From NCBI RefSeq assembly GCF_008254045.1, contig NZ_CP042425.1, positions 8,508,163 through 8,572,162 of the forward strand: a DNA stretch of 64,000 bases, in the 5' to 3' direction. This DNA is from Limnoglobus roseus (lineage in GTDB: Bacteria > Planctomycetota > Planctomycetia > Gemmatales > Gemmataceae). Positions 49,586 to 58,441 of this stretch are shown piece by piece. How positions within the stretch are numbered: the first letter of the stretch is position 1; every line of letters begins with the position of its first letter. Under the pieces are notes generated by a model. That model saw nothing but the letters and a program-made list of their open reading frames with translations, was not told where the DNA came from and did not search any database. The position numbers were made by a program, and so were the translations under genes.

Positions 49586-52105
49586 ATGGCCGACGCCCCG
49601 CTCACGCCGATGATGCAGCAGTACTGGGACGCGAAGAAAGCTCATCCCGGCGCGATGGTCATGTTCCGCAACGGCGACTTCTACGAACTCTTCGAGGACG
49701 ACGCCGTCGTCGGCTCCCGCGTCCTCGGCATCCGGCTCACGAAGCGGGACGAGAAAATCCCGATGGCCGGCGTGCCGATCGAGAAACTCGAACACTACCT
49801 CGGCATCCTCATCCGCTCCGGCCACCGCGTCGCCGTGTGCGAGCAGATGGAGGAGCCCGGGCCCGGCAAGAAGATCATCCGCCGCGCGGTGAGCCGCGTC
49901 GTCACGGCCGGCACGATCACCGAAGACGAACTCCTCGACCCCCGCCGGGCGAACCACCTCGCGGCCGTCCTTCGCACCAAGAACGGTCCTGTCGGCCTCG
50001 CGTGGGTCGATCCGTCCACCGGCCACTTCTTCGCCTGCGACGTGGATTCCTCTCGCCTCGCCGACGAGCTCGCCCGCATTGTCACGGCCGAGTGTCTGAT
50101 GATGGAATCCGACGCGAACGCCGTCACCGCCCTGTTCGCCGCGCACCCGCCGAAGACGACCACTCCGCGGCCCGACTGGACGTTCGACCCGGTGACGGCC
50201 ACGAACGCGATCCGCCAGCACTTCGGCGTGTCCACGTTCACCGGCTTCGGCTTCGACGACCACCAACCGTGCCTCATCGCGGCCGGGGCAATCCTCCACT
50301 ACCTGCAAGAGACGCTTCGGGCCAGCCTCGCTCACGTCCGCCGGATCGTCCGCCACCGGGCCGACTCGCACCTCGTGCTGGACGAAGTCACCCGCCGCAG
50401 TCTCGAACTCACGCGCACCCTCCGCGACAACAACCGCGAAGGGTCGTTGCTCGCGGTCATGGACCGCACCGTCACGCCGATGGGCGCTCGCTTCCTCCAC
50501 GACGCGCTGCTCGCGCCGTTCAACAGTGTCACCGCCATCGATGCCCGCCTGGACGCGGTCGAGGAATTGCTGCGTGAACACGCCCTCCGCGGCGATTTGC
50601 GCTCGCTACTGGAAACCGCCTCCGACCTACAACGCCTGACGACGCGGGCTTCGACCGGCCGGGCCACGCCCCGCGACCTGGGGTCGATTTCGCGCACGCT
50701 GCAGTTGCTTCCGAAGTTCAAGGCGAAGCTCGCCGCCCGCCGGTCCGCACTGCTCACGGAACTCGACGGCAAACTCGAACTCTGCCCTGATCTTCGCGAA
50801 CTGCTCGACGCTTCCCTCTGCGACGAACTACCCCAGACGGCGAAGGAAGGCGGCCTGATCCGCGAAGGCTACCACGCCGAACTCGACCAACTGCGGTCGC
50901 TGGCGAAGTCCGGCAAGGACTGGATTTTGCAATACCAGGCGACCGAGGTCACGCGGACGGCCATCAACAGTCTGAAGGTCGGGTACAACCAGATCGACGG
51001 GTACTACATCGAGATCACGAACGCGAACGAGACGCGCGTGCCGGAGAACTACAAGCACCAGAAAACGCTGAAGGGGGCAAAGCGGTACTACACCAGCGAG
51101 CTGCGCGAGTACGAGGAGAAGATTCTCTCGGCCGACGACAAGGCGAAGGCGCTGGAACTCGAACTGTTCACGCAAATCCGCAACCACATTGCCGCCCAGA
51201 CGCACCGCCTGCTGACGACCGCCGAGACGCTGGCCACCATCGACGCCCTGCAATCGCTGGCGGACGTGGCCGCCGCCCGAAACTACGTCCGGCCGAAGGT
51301 CGTGGCCGACGCGACCCTCGACATCCGCGAGGGCCGGCACCCGGTTCTCGACCAGACGCTACCCGCCGGGACGTTCGTGCCCAACGACGTGAGGTTCGGC
51401 GAAGCCGACGGGCTGTTCTGGCTTATCACCGGCCCGAACATGGCCGGCAAGTCGACGTTCATCCGCCAAGTCGCGCTCATCACACTGCTCGCACAGGTCG
51501 GCAGCTTCGTGCCCGCCGCCGCCGCGACCATCGGCATCACCGACCGTATCTTCACCCGCGTCGGGGCGAGCGACGAACTCAGCCGCGGCCAGAGCACGTT
51601 CATGGTCGAGATGACCGAGGCGGCGAACATCCTGAACAACGCCACCTCCCGCAGCCTCGTCATCCTCGACGAGATCGGCCGCGGGACGAGCACCTACGAC
51701 GGCGTCTCCCTGGCGTGGGCCATCACCGAACACCTGCACTCCGTGAGCGGCTGCCGGACGCTGTTCGCCACGCACTATCACGAACTCGCGACGCTCTCGA
51801 ACACGCTGCCGAACCTCCGCAATTACAACGTGCAGGTGCAGGAACTGGAGCAGGAGGTGATCTTCCTGCACAAGATCGCACCGGGCAACGCCGACAAGAG
51901 CTACGGCATTCACGTCGCGCGACTGGCCGGCGTGCCGGAAACGATCCTGGAGCGTGCGGAAGAGGTGCTGGCGGCTCTGGAATCGAAACCCGCCCCGACC
52001 GGAAAGTCGAAACGATACATCAAGCCGCCCGTCGAAATGATCCCGCCGGAAAACCCGAAGCGGAAGGCCCGAAACGCGGGACCGTCGCTGTTCGGCGAGG
52101 GATAG
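49586..52105 (+). CDS. mutS: DNA mismatch repair protein MutS
   Basis: An 839-residue MutS1. The N-terminal mismatch-binding domain contains MVMFRNGDFYELFEDDA (the Phe-x-Glu class element) and GVPIEKLEHYL. Connector, lever and clamp follow. The ATPase domain has ITGPNMAGKSTFIRQVAL (Walker A), LVILDEIGRGTSTYDG (Walker B) and FATHYHEL. It recognises base mismatches and recruits MutL. The ATG at 49586 was chosen because 20 upstream codons would be read from the palindrome. It converges with the FAH-family gene, with a perfect 39-bp palindrome between stops. Confidence 0.97.
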   Translation: MADAPLTPMMQQYWDAKKAHPGAMVMFRNGDFYELFEDDAVVGSRVLGIRLTKRDEKIPMAGVPIEKLEHYLGILIRSGHRVAVCEQMEEPGPGKKIIRRAVSRVVTAGTITEDELLDPRRANHLAAVLRTKNGPVGLAWVDPSTGHFFACDVDSSRLADELARIVTAECLMMESDANAVTALFAAHPPKTTTPRPDWTFDPVTATNAIRQHFGVSTFTGFGFDDHQPCLIAAGAILHYLQETLRASLAHVRRIVRHRADSHLVLDEVTRRSLELTRTLRDNNREGSLLAVMDRTVTPMGARFLHDALLAPFNSVTAIDARLDAVEELLREHALRGDLRSLLETASDLQRLTTRASTGRATPRDLGSISRTLQLLPKFKAKLAARRSALLTELDGKLELCPDLRELLDASLCDELPQTAKEGGLIREGYHAELDQLRSLAKSGKDWILQYQATEVTRTAINSLKVGYNQIDGYYIEITNANETRVPENYKHQKTLKGAKRYYTSELREYEEKILSADDKAKALELELFTQIRNHIAAQTHRLLTTAETLATIDALQSLADVAAARNYVRPKVVADATLDIREGRHPVLDQTLPAGTFVPNDVRFGEADGLFWLITGPNMAGKSTFIRQVALITLLAQVGSFVPAAAATIGITDRIFTRVGASDELSRGQSTFMVEMTEAANILNNATSRSLVILDEIGRGTSTYDGVSLAWAITEHLHSVSGCRTLFATHYHELATLSNTLPNLRNYNVQVQELEQEVIFLHKIAPGNADKSYGIHVARLAGVPETILERAEEVLAALESKPAPTGKSKRYIKPPVEMIPPENPKRKARNAGPSLFGEG

Positions 52106-52110
52106 AAATG

Positions 52111-52199
52111 TCTCGCGCAAAGCCGCCAAGTCGCGAAGAAGAGAAGAAATCAAAATCTTCTTTCTTCTCTTCTTCGCGACTTGGCGGCTTTGCGCGAGA
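52111..52199. repeat. Perfect 39-bp inverted repeat, family C copy 2
   Basis: The arms 52111-52149 and 52161-52199 are perfect 39-base reverse complements around an 11-base AT-rich loop (TCAAAATCTTC). The arm starts TCTCGCGCAAAGCCGCCAAG and ends in a purine tract (GAAGAAGAGAAGAAA). It occupies the complete gap between the convergent mutS and FAH-family genes. It is the best-preserved copy of the family also found at 45752-45871. Confidence 0.95.
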
Positions 52200-52204
52200 T
52201 GGAT

Positions 52205-53074
52205 TTATGCTTCCGCAACGACCGGGTTCTTCAGGGTCCCAATCCCTTCGATCTCGACTTCGCAAATGTCCCCGGCCTTCAGCAGCACGGGCGGCTTACG
52301 CGAGATGCCCACGCCCGGCGGGGTGCCGGTGAAGATCAGGTCGCCCGGTTGCAGCGTGATGACCTGCGTGATGAACGCCAGCATCGTCGGCACGCCGAAG
52401 ATGAACTCTTTCGTGGACGAGTTCTGCATCGTCGAGCCGTTGAGCCGCAGTTGAATCTGGAGATTGTGTGGGTCGAGTTTTTCATCGGCCGTGACAATCC
52501 ACGGCCCGGTCGGGGCGAACGTGTCGAACGTCTTGCCGATGGTCCACTGCTTTTCCTCGCCGCGGAACTGCCAATCGCGGGCCGACACGTCGTGGCCGCA
52601 GGTGTACCCGCCGACGTACTGGAACGCCGAAGCATCGTTCGGCACGTGCTTGGCCGTCTTCCCGATGACGATGACGAGTTCGGCCTCGTAGTCGACCTTC
52701 TCAGCGACCTTCGGCAGCACGATCGGTTCGCCGTGGGCGACGAGGGTGTTTGGGTACTTCGCAAACAGCACCGGCTCGGTCGGGATGGCCTTCCCGCCTT
52801 CAATGGCGTGGTCGCGGTAGTTCAGCCCGACGCAAACGATCTTGCTCGGCTTCGGCACCGGCGGTAGCAACTTCACCGCGTTGGCCGCGTACTTGACAGC
52901 CTTCGGATTATTCGCGGTGTCCGCAACCGCCTGCCGCACGGCCGGGGAGGCCGCGAGGATATTTTTGACGCAGCCCGGCAGCCCCGGATCGGTGGCGTGA
53001 ATATCGATGAATTGATCGCCAACGACGAGAGCCGCAGCGGGTCCGTGAGAGGAGAAGATAGTCGCTAACCGCAT
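52205..53074 (-). CDS. Fumarylacetoacetate hydrolase-family protein
   Basis: A 289-residue FAH-superfamily enzyme starting MRLATIFSSHGPAAALVVG. The core has KIVCVGLNYRDHAIEGG, the metal-binding EAELVIVIGK with acidic residues, DVSARDWQFRGEEKQWTIGKTFDTF and GDLIFTGTPPGVG near the end, as in 2-hydroxyhepta-2,4-diene-1,7-dioate isomerase/acylpyruvate hydrolase members. It probably cleaves or isomerises a 2-oxo acid from aromatic or related breakdown. GGAG stands eight bases before the ATG at 53074. The same frame is open upstream through tRNA-Asn into the integrase, so automatic calling may wrongly fuse the two. Confidence 0.9.
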   Translation of the reverse strand: MRLATIFSSHGPAAALVVGDQFIDIHATDPGLPGCVKNILAASPAVRQAVADTANNPKAVKYAANAVKLLPPVPKPSKIVCVGLNYRDHAIEGGKAIPTEPVLFAKYPNTLVAHGEPIVLPKVAEKVDYEAELVIVIGKTAKHVPNDASAFQYVGGYTCGHDVSARDWQFRGEEKQWTIGKTFDTFAPTGPWIVTADEKLDPHNLQIQLRLNGSTMQNSSTKEFIFGVPTMLAFITQVITLQPGDLIFTGTPPGVGISRKPPVLLKAGDICEVEIEGIGTLKNPVVAEA

Positions 53075-54835
53075 GGGAACTGCTCCGGGGTGGGTGAGAA
53101 GAGAGCTATTCAATGACTCCCCTTGCTGCCGGGCCAGTTGTCCTCTATAAATCGGGGTACGAAAGTGATTCCTCTGTAGCTCAGCGGTAGAGCAGCCGGC
53201 TGTTAACCGGCGGGTCGTAGGTTCGAATCCTACCGGAGGAGTTTTTCCCTTCTCTTCATTTTCATCACTTTTCGCCTCAAATACAACGAATTCAAAGACT
53301 TCCGGCAACTCCTCCCCTTCCCCACCATCTGTACGCCCGTCCTCGTCCGCCCTCGATTCCCCTCCCCTGCCATCGCTGGTTGGGACATGTGTGGTACATG
53401 TGGGGGGACATGTGGCCGGGTCGGTGATCGGCATTTTCTCGACCACCGTGCCAAGATCTGCCAGTGCCGACCGCCCGTAGACGGCCATCGTCAACTTCGG
53501 GTCCGAGTGCCGGGCCAGTTGCATCGCTTCCTTGAGCGTCGCCCCGGACTTGTCGAGCAGGTAGATGAACGTGTGCCGCAGCGCGTGGAAGTCGGCGAAC
53601 AGTGGGCCGTCGGGCGTCTCGATCACGAACGGTATGCCGGCCGCCCTGAGGTCGGCCTGCACCATCTCCGCCGACCGCTCGTGCCACGTCCCCGGCCACA
53701 GCGGGGCGTTCGCGTCCCGGCCCGCGGCGTAGGCCGCCATCCGGGTCACGGCGAACCGCGGCAGCGGTTGGGTGGCCGGCTTCCCGTTCTTCGTGAACCG
53801 GCCGCCGAGGACGACGGTGGGCGTGTCGGCCGTGAGGCTGAGGGCGGCGGGCACGAGACTGGCCATCTCGTCGGACCGGAAGCCGGTGGCGACGGTCAGG
53901 GCGTACAGGTTGGCCCGCTGAGGGCCGGTCAGCCCGCGGAACGATTTCGCGGACGCCTCGGCCGTCCGGATCAGCATCTCGGCCTCTTGGGGCGAGAGGG
54001 GCCGTCTCGCGTGACGCTTGTCGGCGTCCTCGTTGTACTCCTCGATGTCGTGCAGCGGGTTCTCGGCCAGCCGCTTCTTGGCCACCATGTACGACCCGAA
54101 CGCCTTGAGGGCCTGAACCTTCAGGTTGATCGTCCGCGGGCCGATCGGCTGCACCTTCTTGGCGATCAGGAACTCGACGGCCGCCCGCGTGTACCGGAGG
54201 TTGCGGTCGTTCCCGACCCGCTCCAGGTCGTACCGGGTCGCCATCTTTGTCACCGCGAGCGGGGTGACGCCGAGGAGTTTCGCCACGTCGGGCCGGCGGA
54301 ACAGGTCTTGCCCTTCGGGGAGCGGTGGCAGGTCGAGCGAGGCGAGGCGGAGGGACGCGAGGTGCCGCTGGGCGGCCTCGGTGTCGAGGTCCGGCGGGTA
54401 CACGAAGCCGCACGCGGCGAAGACGCGCGAGACGTCGGCCGCGGCGGCCTTGGCGTACTTCTCCCCCGCTTCTCGGGCTAGCAGGTCTTCGCCCCAGTCT
54501 CGGACGTGGTCGGCGAGCGGGGTCTCGGCGTGCGACGCGAAGGGATCGACCGCCCCGGCCTTGCCCATCTCCCGCTTGCGGAGCATGTCCGCGAACATCA
54601 TCTCGGCCGCGGCCTTAACCGGGGAGAGCGGGACCTTGTCGACTTGACCGCCCGGTAGCTTCACCTTGGCGTACCACATGTCGAGCGTCTTCAGGTACGT
54701 CGTCCCGTCCTTCGACAGCGGGTAGTACACCGTGCGGCCGTCCTCGCGCAGCTTCACGTGCGGGCGGCCGTCGCGGTCGACGACCTCGGCGTTCGGCCGA
54801 AGGGGGCGGGTGTATTGTGGCTGGAACATGTGCAT
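53075..54835 (-). CDS. Tyrosine recombinase/integrase without its own stop codon (reads through antisense tRNA-Asn)
   Basis: The protein starts MHMFQPQYTRPLRP. There is a core-binding region (about residues 100-280) that contains an excisionase-like HTH segment at 178-228 (FRRPDVAKLLGVTPLAVTK). The catalytic domain follows with Arg320 (TGFRSDE), His417-x-x-Arg420 (HALRH), His443 and the nucleophile Tyr453 (AVYGRS), so all active-site residues are present. After a Cys/Glu/Asp-rich tail to about residue 530 the frame continues antisense through tRNA-Asn (GFEPTTRRLTAGCSTAELQR), then runs 31 residues to the start of the FAH-family gene at 53074 without a stop. I place the boundary at that gene's start; the native C-terminus is unknown. 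Confidence 0.85.
53170..53241 (+). tRNA. tRNA-Asn (GTT), integration site of the element
   Basis: A 72-base cloverleaf. The acceptor stem TCCTCTG pairs with CGGAGGA, with discriminator G. The D arm is GTAGCTCAGCGGTAGAGC, the anticodon loop CTGTTAA gives anticodon GTT, and the T arm contains GGTTCGAATCC. CCA is not encoded. TTTTT follows directly. A tyrosine integrase gene of the mobile element starts on the other strand beyond it, and its frame runs antisense through this tRNA, which marks the 3' half of the tRNA as the attachment site. Confidence 0.97.
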
Positions 54836-54908
54836 GGTGGACCCTCGCGCGACACGGGACGGTAGCCGGTGCCGCGGTTCGGGTCAATCGGGGGTATGTA
54901 TGACGGGT

Positions 54909-55226
54909 TCAGGCCGACTGGATTTGCTTCCACACCGCCGGCCACGTCCTCGCGTCGAAGAGCTCGCCGCGGTGGTTCCGACGGCCCAACCAGGCCGTCA
55001 CCTCGGCCCGGTTCCACCGGACGGAGCCGCCGAGGCGGACGGGCTGTGGGCCGATCTGGGGCGTGGCCTTCAGCCGCTCCAGCGTGCTCTCGCCGATCGC
55101 CATCAGGGCGGCGAACTCGCCAATGTCGAGGAGCGCCGGGGCGGGTCGGGCGGCGGCCACAAGCTCGCGCAACAGGCCGACCACGTCGTCGAGGGTGGCG
55201 GCCCCGCCGGGGTCACGGTCGGGCAT
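54909..55226 (-). CDS. AlpA/excisionase-like helix-turn-helix protein
   Basis: A 105-residue protein. Its centre is an HTH_17/AlpA-type winged helix: LLDIGEFAALMAIGESTLERLK (helices) followed by GGSVRWNRAEVTAWLGRR (wing and DNA-contact stretch). It lies just upstream of the integrase gene on the same strand, where excisionases and element regulators usually sit. The N-terminal 35 residues form a helical leader. It overlaps the upstream small gene by 14 bases. Excision or transcription control of the element is the expected role; which one is not decidable here. Confidence 0.85.
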   Translation of the reverse strand: MPDRDPGGAATLDDVVGLLRELVAAARPAPALLDIGEFAALMAIGESTLERLKATPQIGPQPVRLGGSVRWNRAEVTAWLGRRNHRGELFDARTWPAVWKQIQSA

Positions 55227-55473
55227 GGGTCGTTCCCTCCCGCTTGACCGGCGGCCGGAGGCGGAAGTCGCCGCCTCCGGCGAACCGGATCAGCCACCAC
55301 TCGGCCTGGTCGCGCGTCCCGGCCGTGCCCAGTAGGCGCCACCGACCCCTGGTGAGCGGCCGGTACTCGATCCCGAACCGGAGGGAATGGTCGAGCCGAT
55401 CCGGTGGGGAGTTGGATCGCCTGCCAAGTTCCTTCGAACTTGGCAAGTTGCCCCTACCTGACAAGTTTGCCAT
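55213..55473 (-). CDS. Small basic protein of unknown function between Rep-like ATPase and excisionase
   Basis: An 86-residue basic protein. The recognisable core is LRFGIEYRPLTRGRWRLLG followed by AEWWLIRFAGGGDFRLRP, Arg/Trp-rich. AGGGGA stands six bases before the ATG at 55473, which is preferred over an ATG at 55539 that would overlap the ATPase gene by 14 bases. It overlaps the excisionase start by 14 bases. I do not recognise it; the aromatic/Arg spacing could suit nucleic-acid contact, an inference. Confidence 0.5.
   Translation of the reverse strand: MANLSGRGNLPSSKELGRRSNSPPDRLDHSLRFGIEYRPLTRGRWRLLGTAGTRDQAEWWLIRFAGGGDFRLRPPVKREGTTHARP
55422..55445. promoter_or_regulatory. Perfect palindrome, possible operator near the start of the small basic gene
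   Basis: TGCCAAGTTC and GAACTTGGCA are perfect 10-base arms around CTTC. A related half-site-like AACTTGGCAAGTTG overlaps it, and TGACA/TGTCA arms occur at 55508-55520. The palindrome lies 28-51 bases inside the small basic gene, between the Rep-like ATPase gene and the integration genes, a plausible spot for an element regulator to bind. Confidence 0.4.
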
Positions 55474-55525
55474 TCGAAATCCCCTTGAATTTAGGCACCC
55501 GACAAGATGACAGGTTGTCACGTTG

Positions 55526-56668
55526 TTAGGGGGTGTCATGAACTGTGGCCGCCGTCCCGCCGGATGTCGGGAGCTTCCACAGCCACCCGCCGGCGTACGT
55601 CTTGTTCCGCTCCACCCCCATGTCCTCGGCGGCCCGCTGGAGCGTCCGTAGGCCCAGTCCGATCTTCTCGGCGGCCTCTTCCAATTCCCGGGGCGTCTTC
55701 GGTCCGCTCGCGAGCTGCTCGCCGAGCCACTGGGCGGCCTTCATGCGCGCGTCGGCCCGCGGCCCGGGCTTCCGCTTCTCCGCGTGCGACCGGGCCTCGT
55801 TCGCGAGCGCGTCGTCGGCCGACAGCGTGACGGGACCGTCCTCGAACACGACCGTCGTCGGGTCCCCTTCGAGGCGGAAGGCCAGGCCGTCGCGCTCCTT
55901 CGCCAGGTTGTTCTTGCCCGGCAACAGGAGCCTCCGGTCCTTGTCCTCGGGGTCTCGCATCAAGTGCCACGCGGCACGGGCCACGCCCACGAACGCCCGG
56001 CTGCCGAGGGCCGTGTCGTCCGCGATCTCCCCGCCCCCCTTCTTGGTGTGCGCAACCAGCACCACGGCGACCTTGTGCTGCTCGGCCAGGGCGGCCAGTG
56101 GCGACAGCACGCCGCGGACTTCGTTGTCCCGGTGGGCGTCGACCCGGCCGCCGATGAACGACCCGACCGGGTCGATGACGAGCAGCCGGGCGTCGGGGAC
56201 GGCGGCAAGCGCCTGGCCGATCTGGTCGACGTCGGCGAGGGTCAGCACCTTGCTCGCCGTCGTGCCGTCGGCGAGCGTGGCCCGGGCCGACGTCAGGGTG
56301 TGGACCTTGGTGCAGTCGGCGTGGCAAGCCTCCAGCCGCGGCTTGAGCGTGTCCGCGGCCGAGTCCTCCGCGTTCATGAGGATGACGGACCCGGCCGTGC
56401 CGTGGCACTTGTCGGGGAACGACCACCCCCGGGACACCATCGCGGCCAGCCACGTGGTGAACCACGTCTTGCCCGCCCCGGGGCGGCCGACGAGCAGGGT
56501 GATCCGGCCGAGGGGGATGCGGTCGGCCCACAGCCACGGGACCGGGACGGCCTGCACGTCGGACATGCGGACGAGGTCGGGGGCGTACTCGACCCCCTTG
56601 GCCAGCTTCACGGTCGCCGGGTGGCCGTCCCGCTCCACCCGCTGCTTGATGCGGTTGATGGCCGTCAT
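55526..56668 (-). CDS. RepA-like AAA ATPase (DnaB/RecA-fold) of the element
   Basis: A 380-residue ATPase. After an N-terminal leader (NRIKQRVERDG) come the SDVQ..VPWLWADRIPLGRITLL entry segment, Walker A LVGRPGAGKTWFTTWLA, a NAEDSAADTLKPRLE segment, Walker B LLVIDPVGSFIG, VAVVLVAHTKKGGG (sensor) and the C-terminal winged-helix-like part (GPKTPRELEEAAEKIGLG, LQRAAEDMGV). The same layout occurs in RepA-type helicases of plasmids and in primase-helicase partners of integrated elements. It probably unwinds DNA for element replication. Its ATG overlaps the next upstream gene (ATGA). Confidence 0.85.
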   Translation of the reverse strand: MTAINRIKQRVERDGHPATVKLAKGVEYAPDLVRMSDVQAVPVPWLWADRIPLGRITLLVGRPGAGKTWFTTWLAAMVSRGWSFPDKCHGTAGSVILMNAEDSAADTLKPRLEACHADCTKVHTLTSARATLADGTTASKVLTLADVDQIGQALAAVPDARLLVIDPVGSFIGGRVDAHRDNEVRGVLSPLAALAEQHKVAVVLVAHTKKGGGEIADDTALGSRAFVGVARAAWHLMRDPEDKDRRLLLPGKNNLAKERDGLAFRLEGDPTTVVFEDGPVTLSADDALANEARSHAEKRKPGPRADARMKAAQWLGEQLASGPKTPRELEEAAEKIGLGLRTLQRAAEDMGVERNKTYAGGWLWKLPTSGGTAATVHDTP

Positions 56669-57174
56669 CGGTCCACCCCCGCCGCCACGGCTTCCAGGTC
56701 GGCGACGCGCCCACGGAGTTCCGCCGTCTCCGCTCGTAAGGTCGCGTTCTGCTCGACCAAGTAGTCGAAGGTCGGCCCGAGCAGGACTTCGAGGCACCGA
56801 ACGAGCGCGATCTTGGCCCCCGGCAGCGTAATCGCTCGCGCCAGCAGGTCGCCCAACTCGTCGGGCAGGCGGTCGAGTGCGTGCGCGAACCCGCTCAAGT
56901 GGATTTCGCCAACGTAGTCGCGCAACTCCTCCAGCCGGCCGAAGGCCGCGGTTCGGGCGGACACGGCGGCGGCGTACTCATCGGCCATCGGCGGTTGCCC
57001 GCGGCGGCGGAAGGCTTCCGCCACGTCGAGCCGGTGAACGCGCTCGTCGGCCTCCGCCCAGTCGAAGACCGCCGTGAGCAGTTGCTTCCGCGGGAACCGG
57101 CTCTCGGCCGCCCACCGGCGAAGTTCGGGTACCGTGGCCGGCGTAACGGGTCCGGGTTCCTGAACAACCATCAT
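56665..57174 (-). CDS. Hypothetical acidic helical protein coupled to the RepA-like ATPase
   Basis: A 169-residue protein with no recognised domain. The N-terminal 60 residues hold RRWAAESRFPRKQLLTAVFDW, and the C-terminal 40 residues (NATLRAETAELRGRVADLEAV) form a heptad-patterned coiled coil. It shares ATGA overlaps with both neighbours, so it is part of the element's replication operon. An ATPase partner or loader is possible but not shown. Confidence 0.55.
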   Translation of the reverse strand: MMVVQEPGPVTPATVPELRRWAAESRFPRKQLLTAVFDWAEADERVHRLDVAEAFRRRGQPPMADEYAAAVSARTAAFGRLEELRDYVGEIHLSGFAHALDRLPDELGDLLARAITLPGAKIALVRCLEVLLGPTFDYLVEQNATLRAETAELRGRVADLEAVAAGVDR

Positions 57175-57722
57175 GCACCTCCCCGCGCGGCATGCGCGGC
57201 GGCCAGGCGGCCGACCACTCCCGGCGACATCGCCTCGGCCCGGCCGAGGACGGCGACCGCGTCGAGCAACACCCGGGCGGCTTGCTTCTCCCGCCGACCG
57301 CGGGCCGCCGCGGTCGGCCCGGTCTTCGCCCCGCGGTTGGCCTCATCCATGAGGGTGAGGGCGGAGACGGACCACAAGTCCGCCTCGGTGAGGGCCCCGG
57401 ACACGGCTTCCGGCTTGCCGACCTTCGGCGTGGCGGCCCTGGGCTCGGGACCACTGACACGAGCCCGCCATTCGCCCGATGACTCGCTCGGTCCGACGGC
57501 GGTTTCGTGCAGCACGTCACGGGCGACGACGATTTCCAAGGTGCCAGTCCTCTCGGCCAAGTCGTTCAAGAGTGGGGCCACGGCGGCCCGGGCGATGGCC
57601 GCGATCGACTCGCTGAGGCGGTCGGCGGATGTTGGGTCTGGGCTGTTCATCAGGAATACCTCAGGGCGATCGGGTGGTTGGTGGAGTTCGCCGCGGCGGG
57701 ACCGGGTTACGGGGGTGGCCAT
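57171..57722 (-). CDS. Hypothetical protein of the element operon
   Basis: A 183-residue Ala/Arg-rich helical protein. It has an acidic N-terminal half (residues 25-90, LSESIAAIARAAVAPLL) and a basic C-terminal half (ARGRREKQAARVLLDAVAVLGRAEAMSPG). No known family is recognised. The start is either ATG 57722, one base after the previous stop, or ATG 57650 (MNSPDPTSADRL), which has GAGG at eight bases; the longer form is given. The stop overlaps the next start by four bases. Confidence 0.5.
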   Translation of the reverse strand: MATPVTRSRRGELHQPPDRPEVFLMNSPDPTSADRLSESIAAIARAAVAPLLNDLAERTGTLEIVVARDVLHETAVGPSESSGEWRARVSGPEPRAATPKVGKPEAVSGALTEADLWSVSALTLMDEANRGAKTGPTAAARGRREKQAARVLLDAVAVLGRAEAMSPGVVGRLAAAHAARGGA

Positions 57723-57723
57723 C

Positions 57724-58290
57724 TCACGCGCCGCCCTTCGTCAGGCGGTTCTTGGGGCGGTGATTCCGGCGGGCGGCTTCCTCCCGTTCCGCTTCCTCGT
57801 CGAGGCGGAGGAAGCGATCGCCGCCGTCAAGGAAATCGAGCATCAAGGCGAGGTACCGCTTCCGCGCGTCGCCCCGCCGGGCGGCGAGCTTGCGGAACGC
57901 TTCCTCGATCTCGGGGGTGAGCGGCGGCGGGTCGTCGGTGGCGGCCGCGACCGGTTCCGACGGAAGTTGCACGACTCGCTCAGGGGCGACATCGGCGACG
58001 TCTTGCGCTTCGGCGTCTTCTGCCGCGATTCGGTCGGCCAGGGCCTGGACCCGCTCGACGATGCCGGGGAGGGCCTGCTCGGCGGAGGCGATGATCGCGC
58101 AGGCCTGGAGAAACTCGTGTAGGGTGCGGAACTCGATTTGTTCCTGGTACACGGCCGCGAACGCCGTCGGCCGCGGGCCGGCGCGTTCGGGATCGACGGC
58201 CGCGATCAGTTCGCTGATCGCAGCAATCCGGTAGAACTCCTCCCAGTAGACTTGGGCGGCGCTTGACGGGGGCGGGGGAACGGGTATCAT
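57724..58290 (-). CDS. Hypothetical acidic protein of the element operon
   Basis: A 188-residue protein with a proline-rich start (MIPVPPPPSS), a helical central region and a strongly charged C-terminus (EEAEREEAARRNHRPKNRLTK). AGGAG stands upstream of the ATG at 58290. I do not recognise a domain. It is followed at once by the next gene, so it is the first large gene of the replication-operon set after the 58-residue gene. Confidence 0.5.
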   Translation of the reverse strand: MIPVPPPPSSAAQVYWEEFYRIAAISELIAAVDPERAGPRPTAFAAVYQEQIEFRTLHEFLQACAIIASAEQALPGIVERVQALADRIAAEDAEAQDVADVAPERVVQLPSEPVAAATDDPPPLTPEIEEAFRKLAARRGDARKRYLALMLDFLDGGDRFLRLDEEAEREEAARRNHRPKNRLTKGGA

Positions 58291-58352
58291 TCAACAACTC
58301 CTCTTCTTCCTGGCAGGGAATTTGGGGTGGGTGGAAACGTTGGAGCGACTGG

Positions 58353-58378
58353 ACGCCGCGGGGTGATGACCGCGGCGT
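58353..58378. promoter_or_regulatory. Hairpin in the leader of the 57724-58290 gene
   Basis: ACGCCGCGG and CCGCGGCGT form a 9-bp stem with an 8-base loop, between a small gene and the next one. It has no T-run, so it may be an mRNA processing or attenuation structure rather than a terminator. Weak evidence. Confidence 0.35.
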
Positions 58379-58441
58379 TCTCGTTTACCCCGGCTCGCGC
58401 CGACTGCGAGATGGGAAACGAGCAAGTGGGACGACAGAGTG

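Noticed and set aside
53170-53241. Peptide GFEPTTRRLTAGCSTAELQR in the minus-strand frame as protein domain
   Set aside because: It is the antisense translation of tRNA-Asn and a known source of spurious protein annotation, not a domain.
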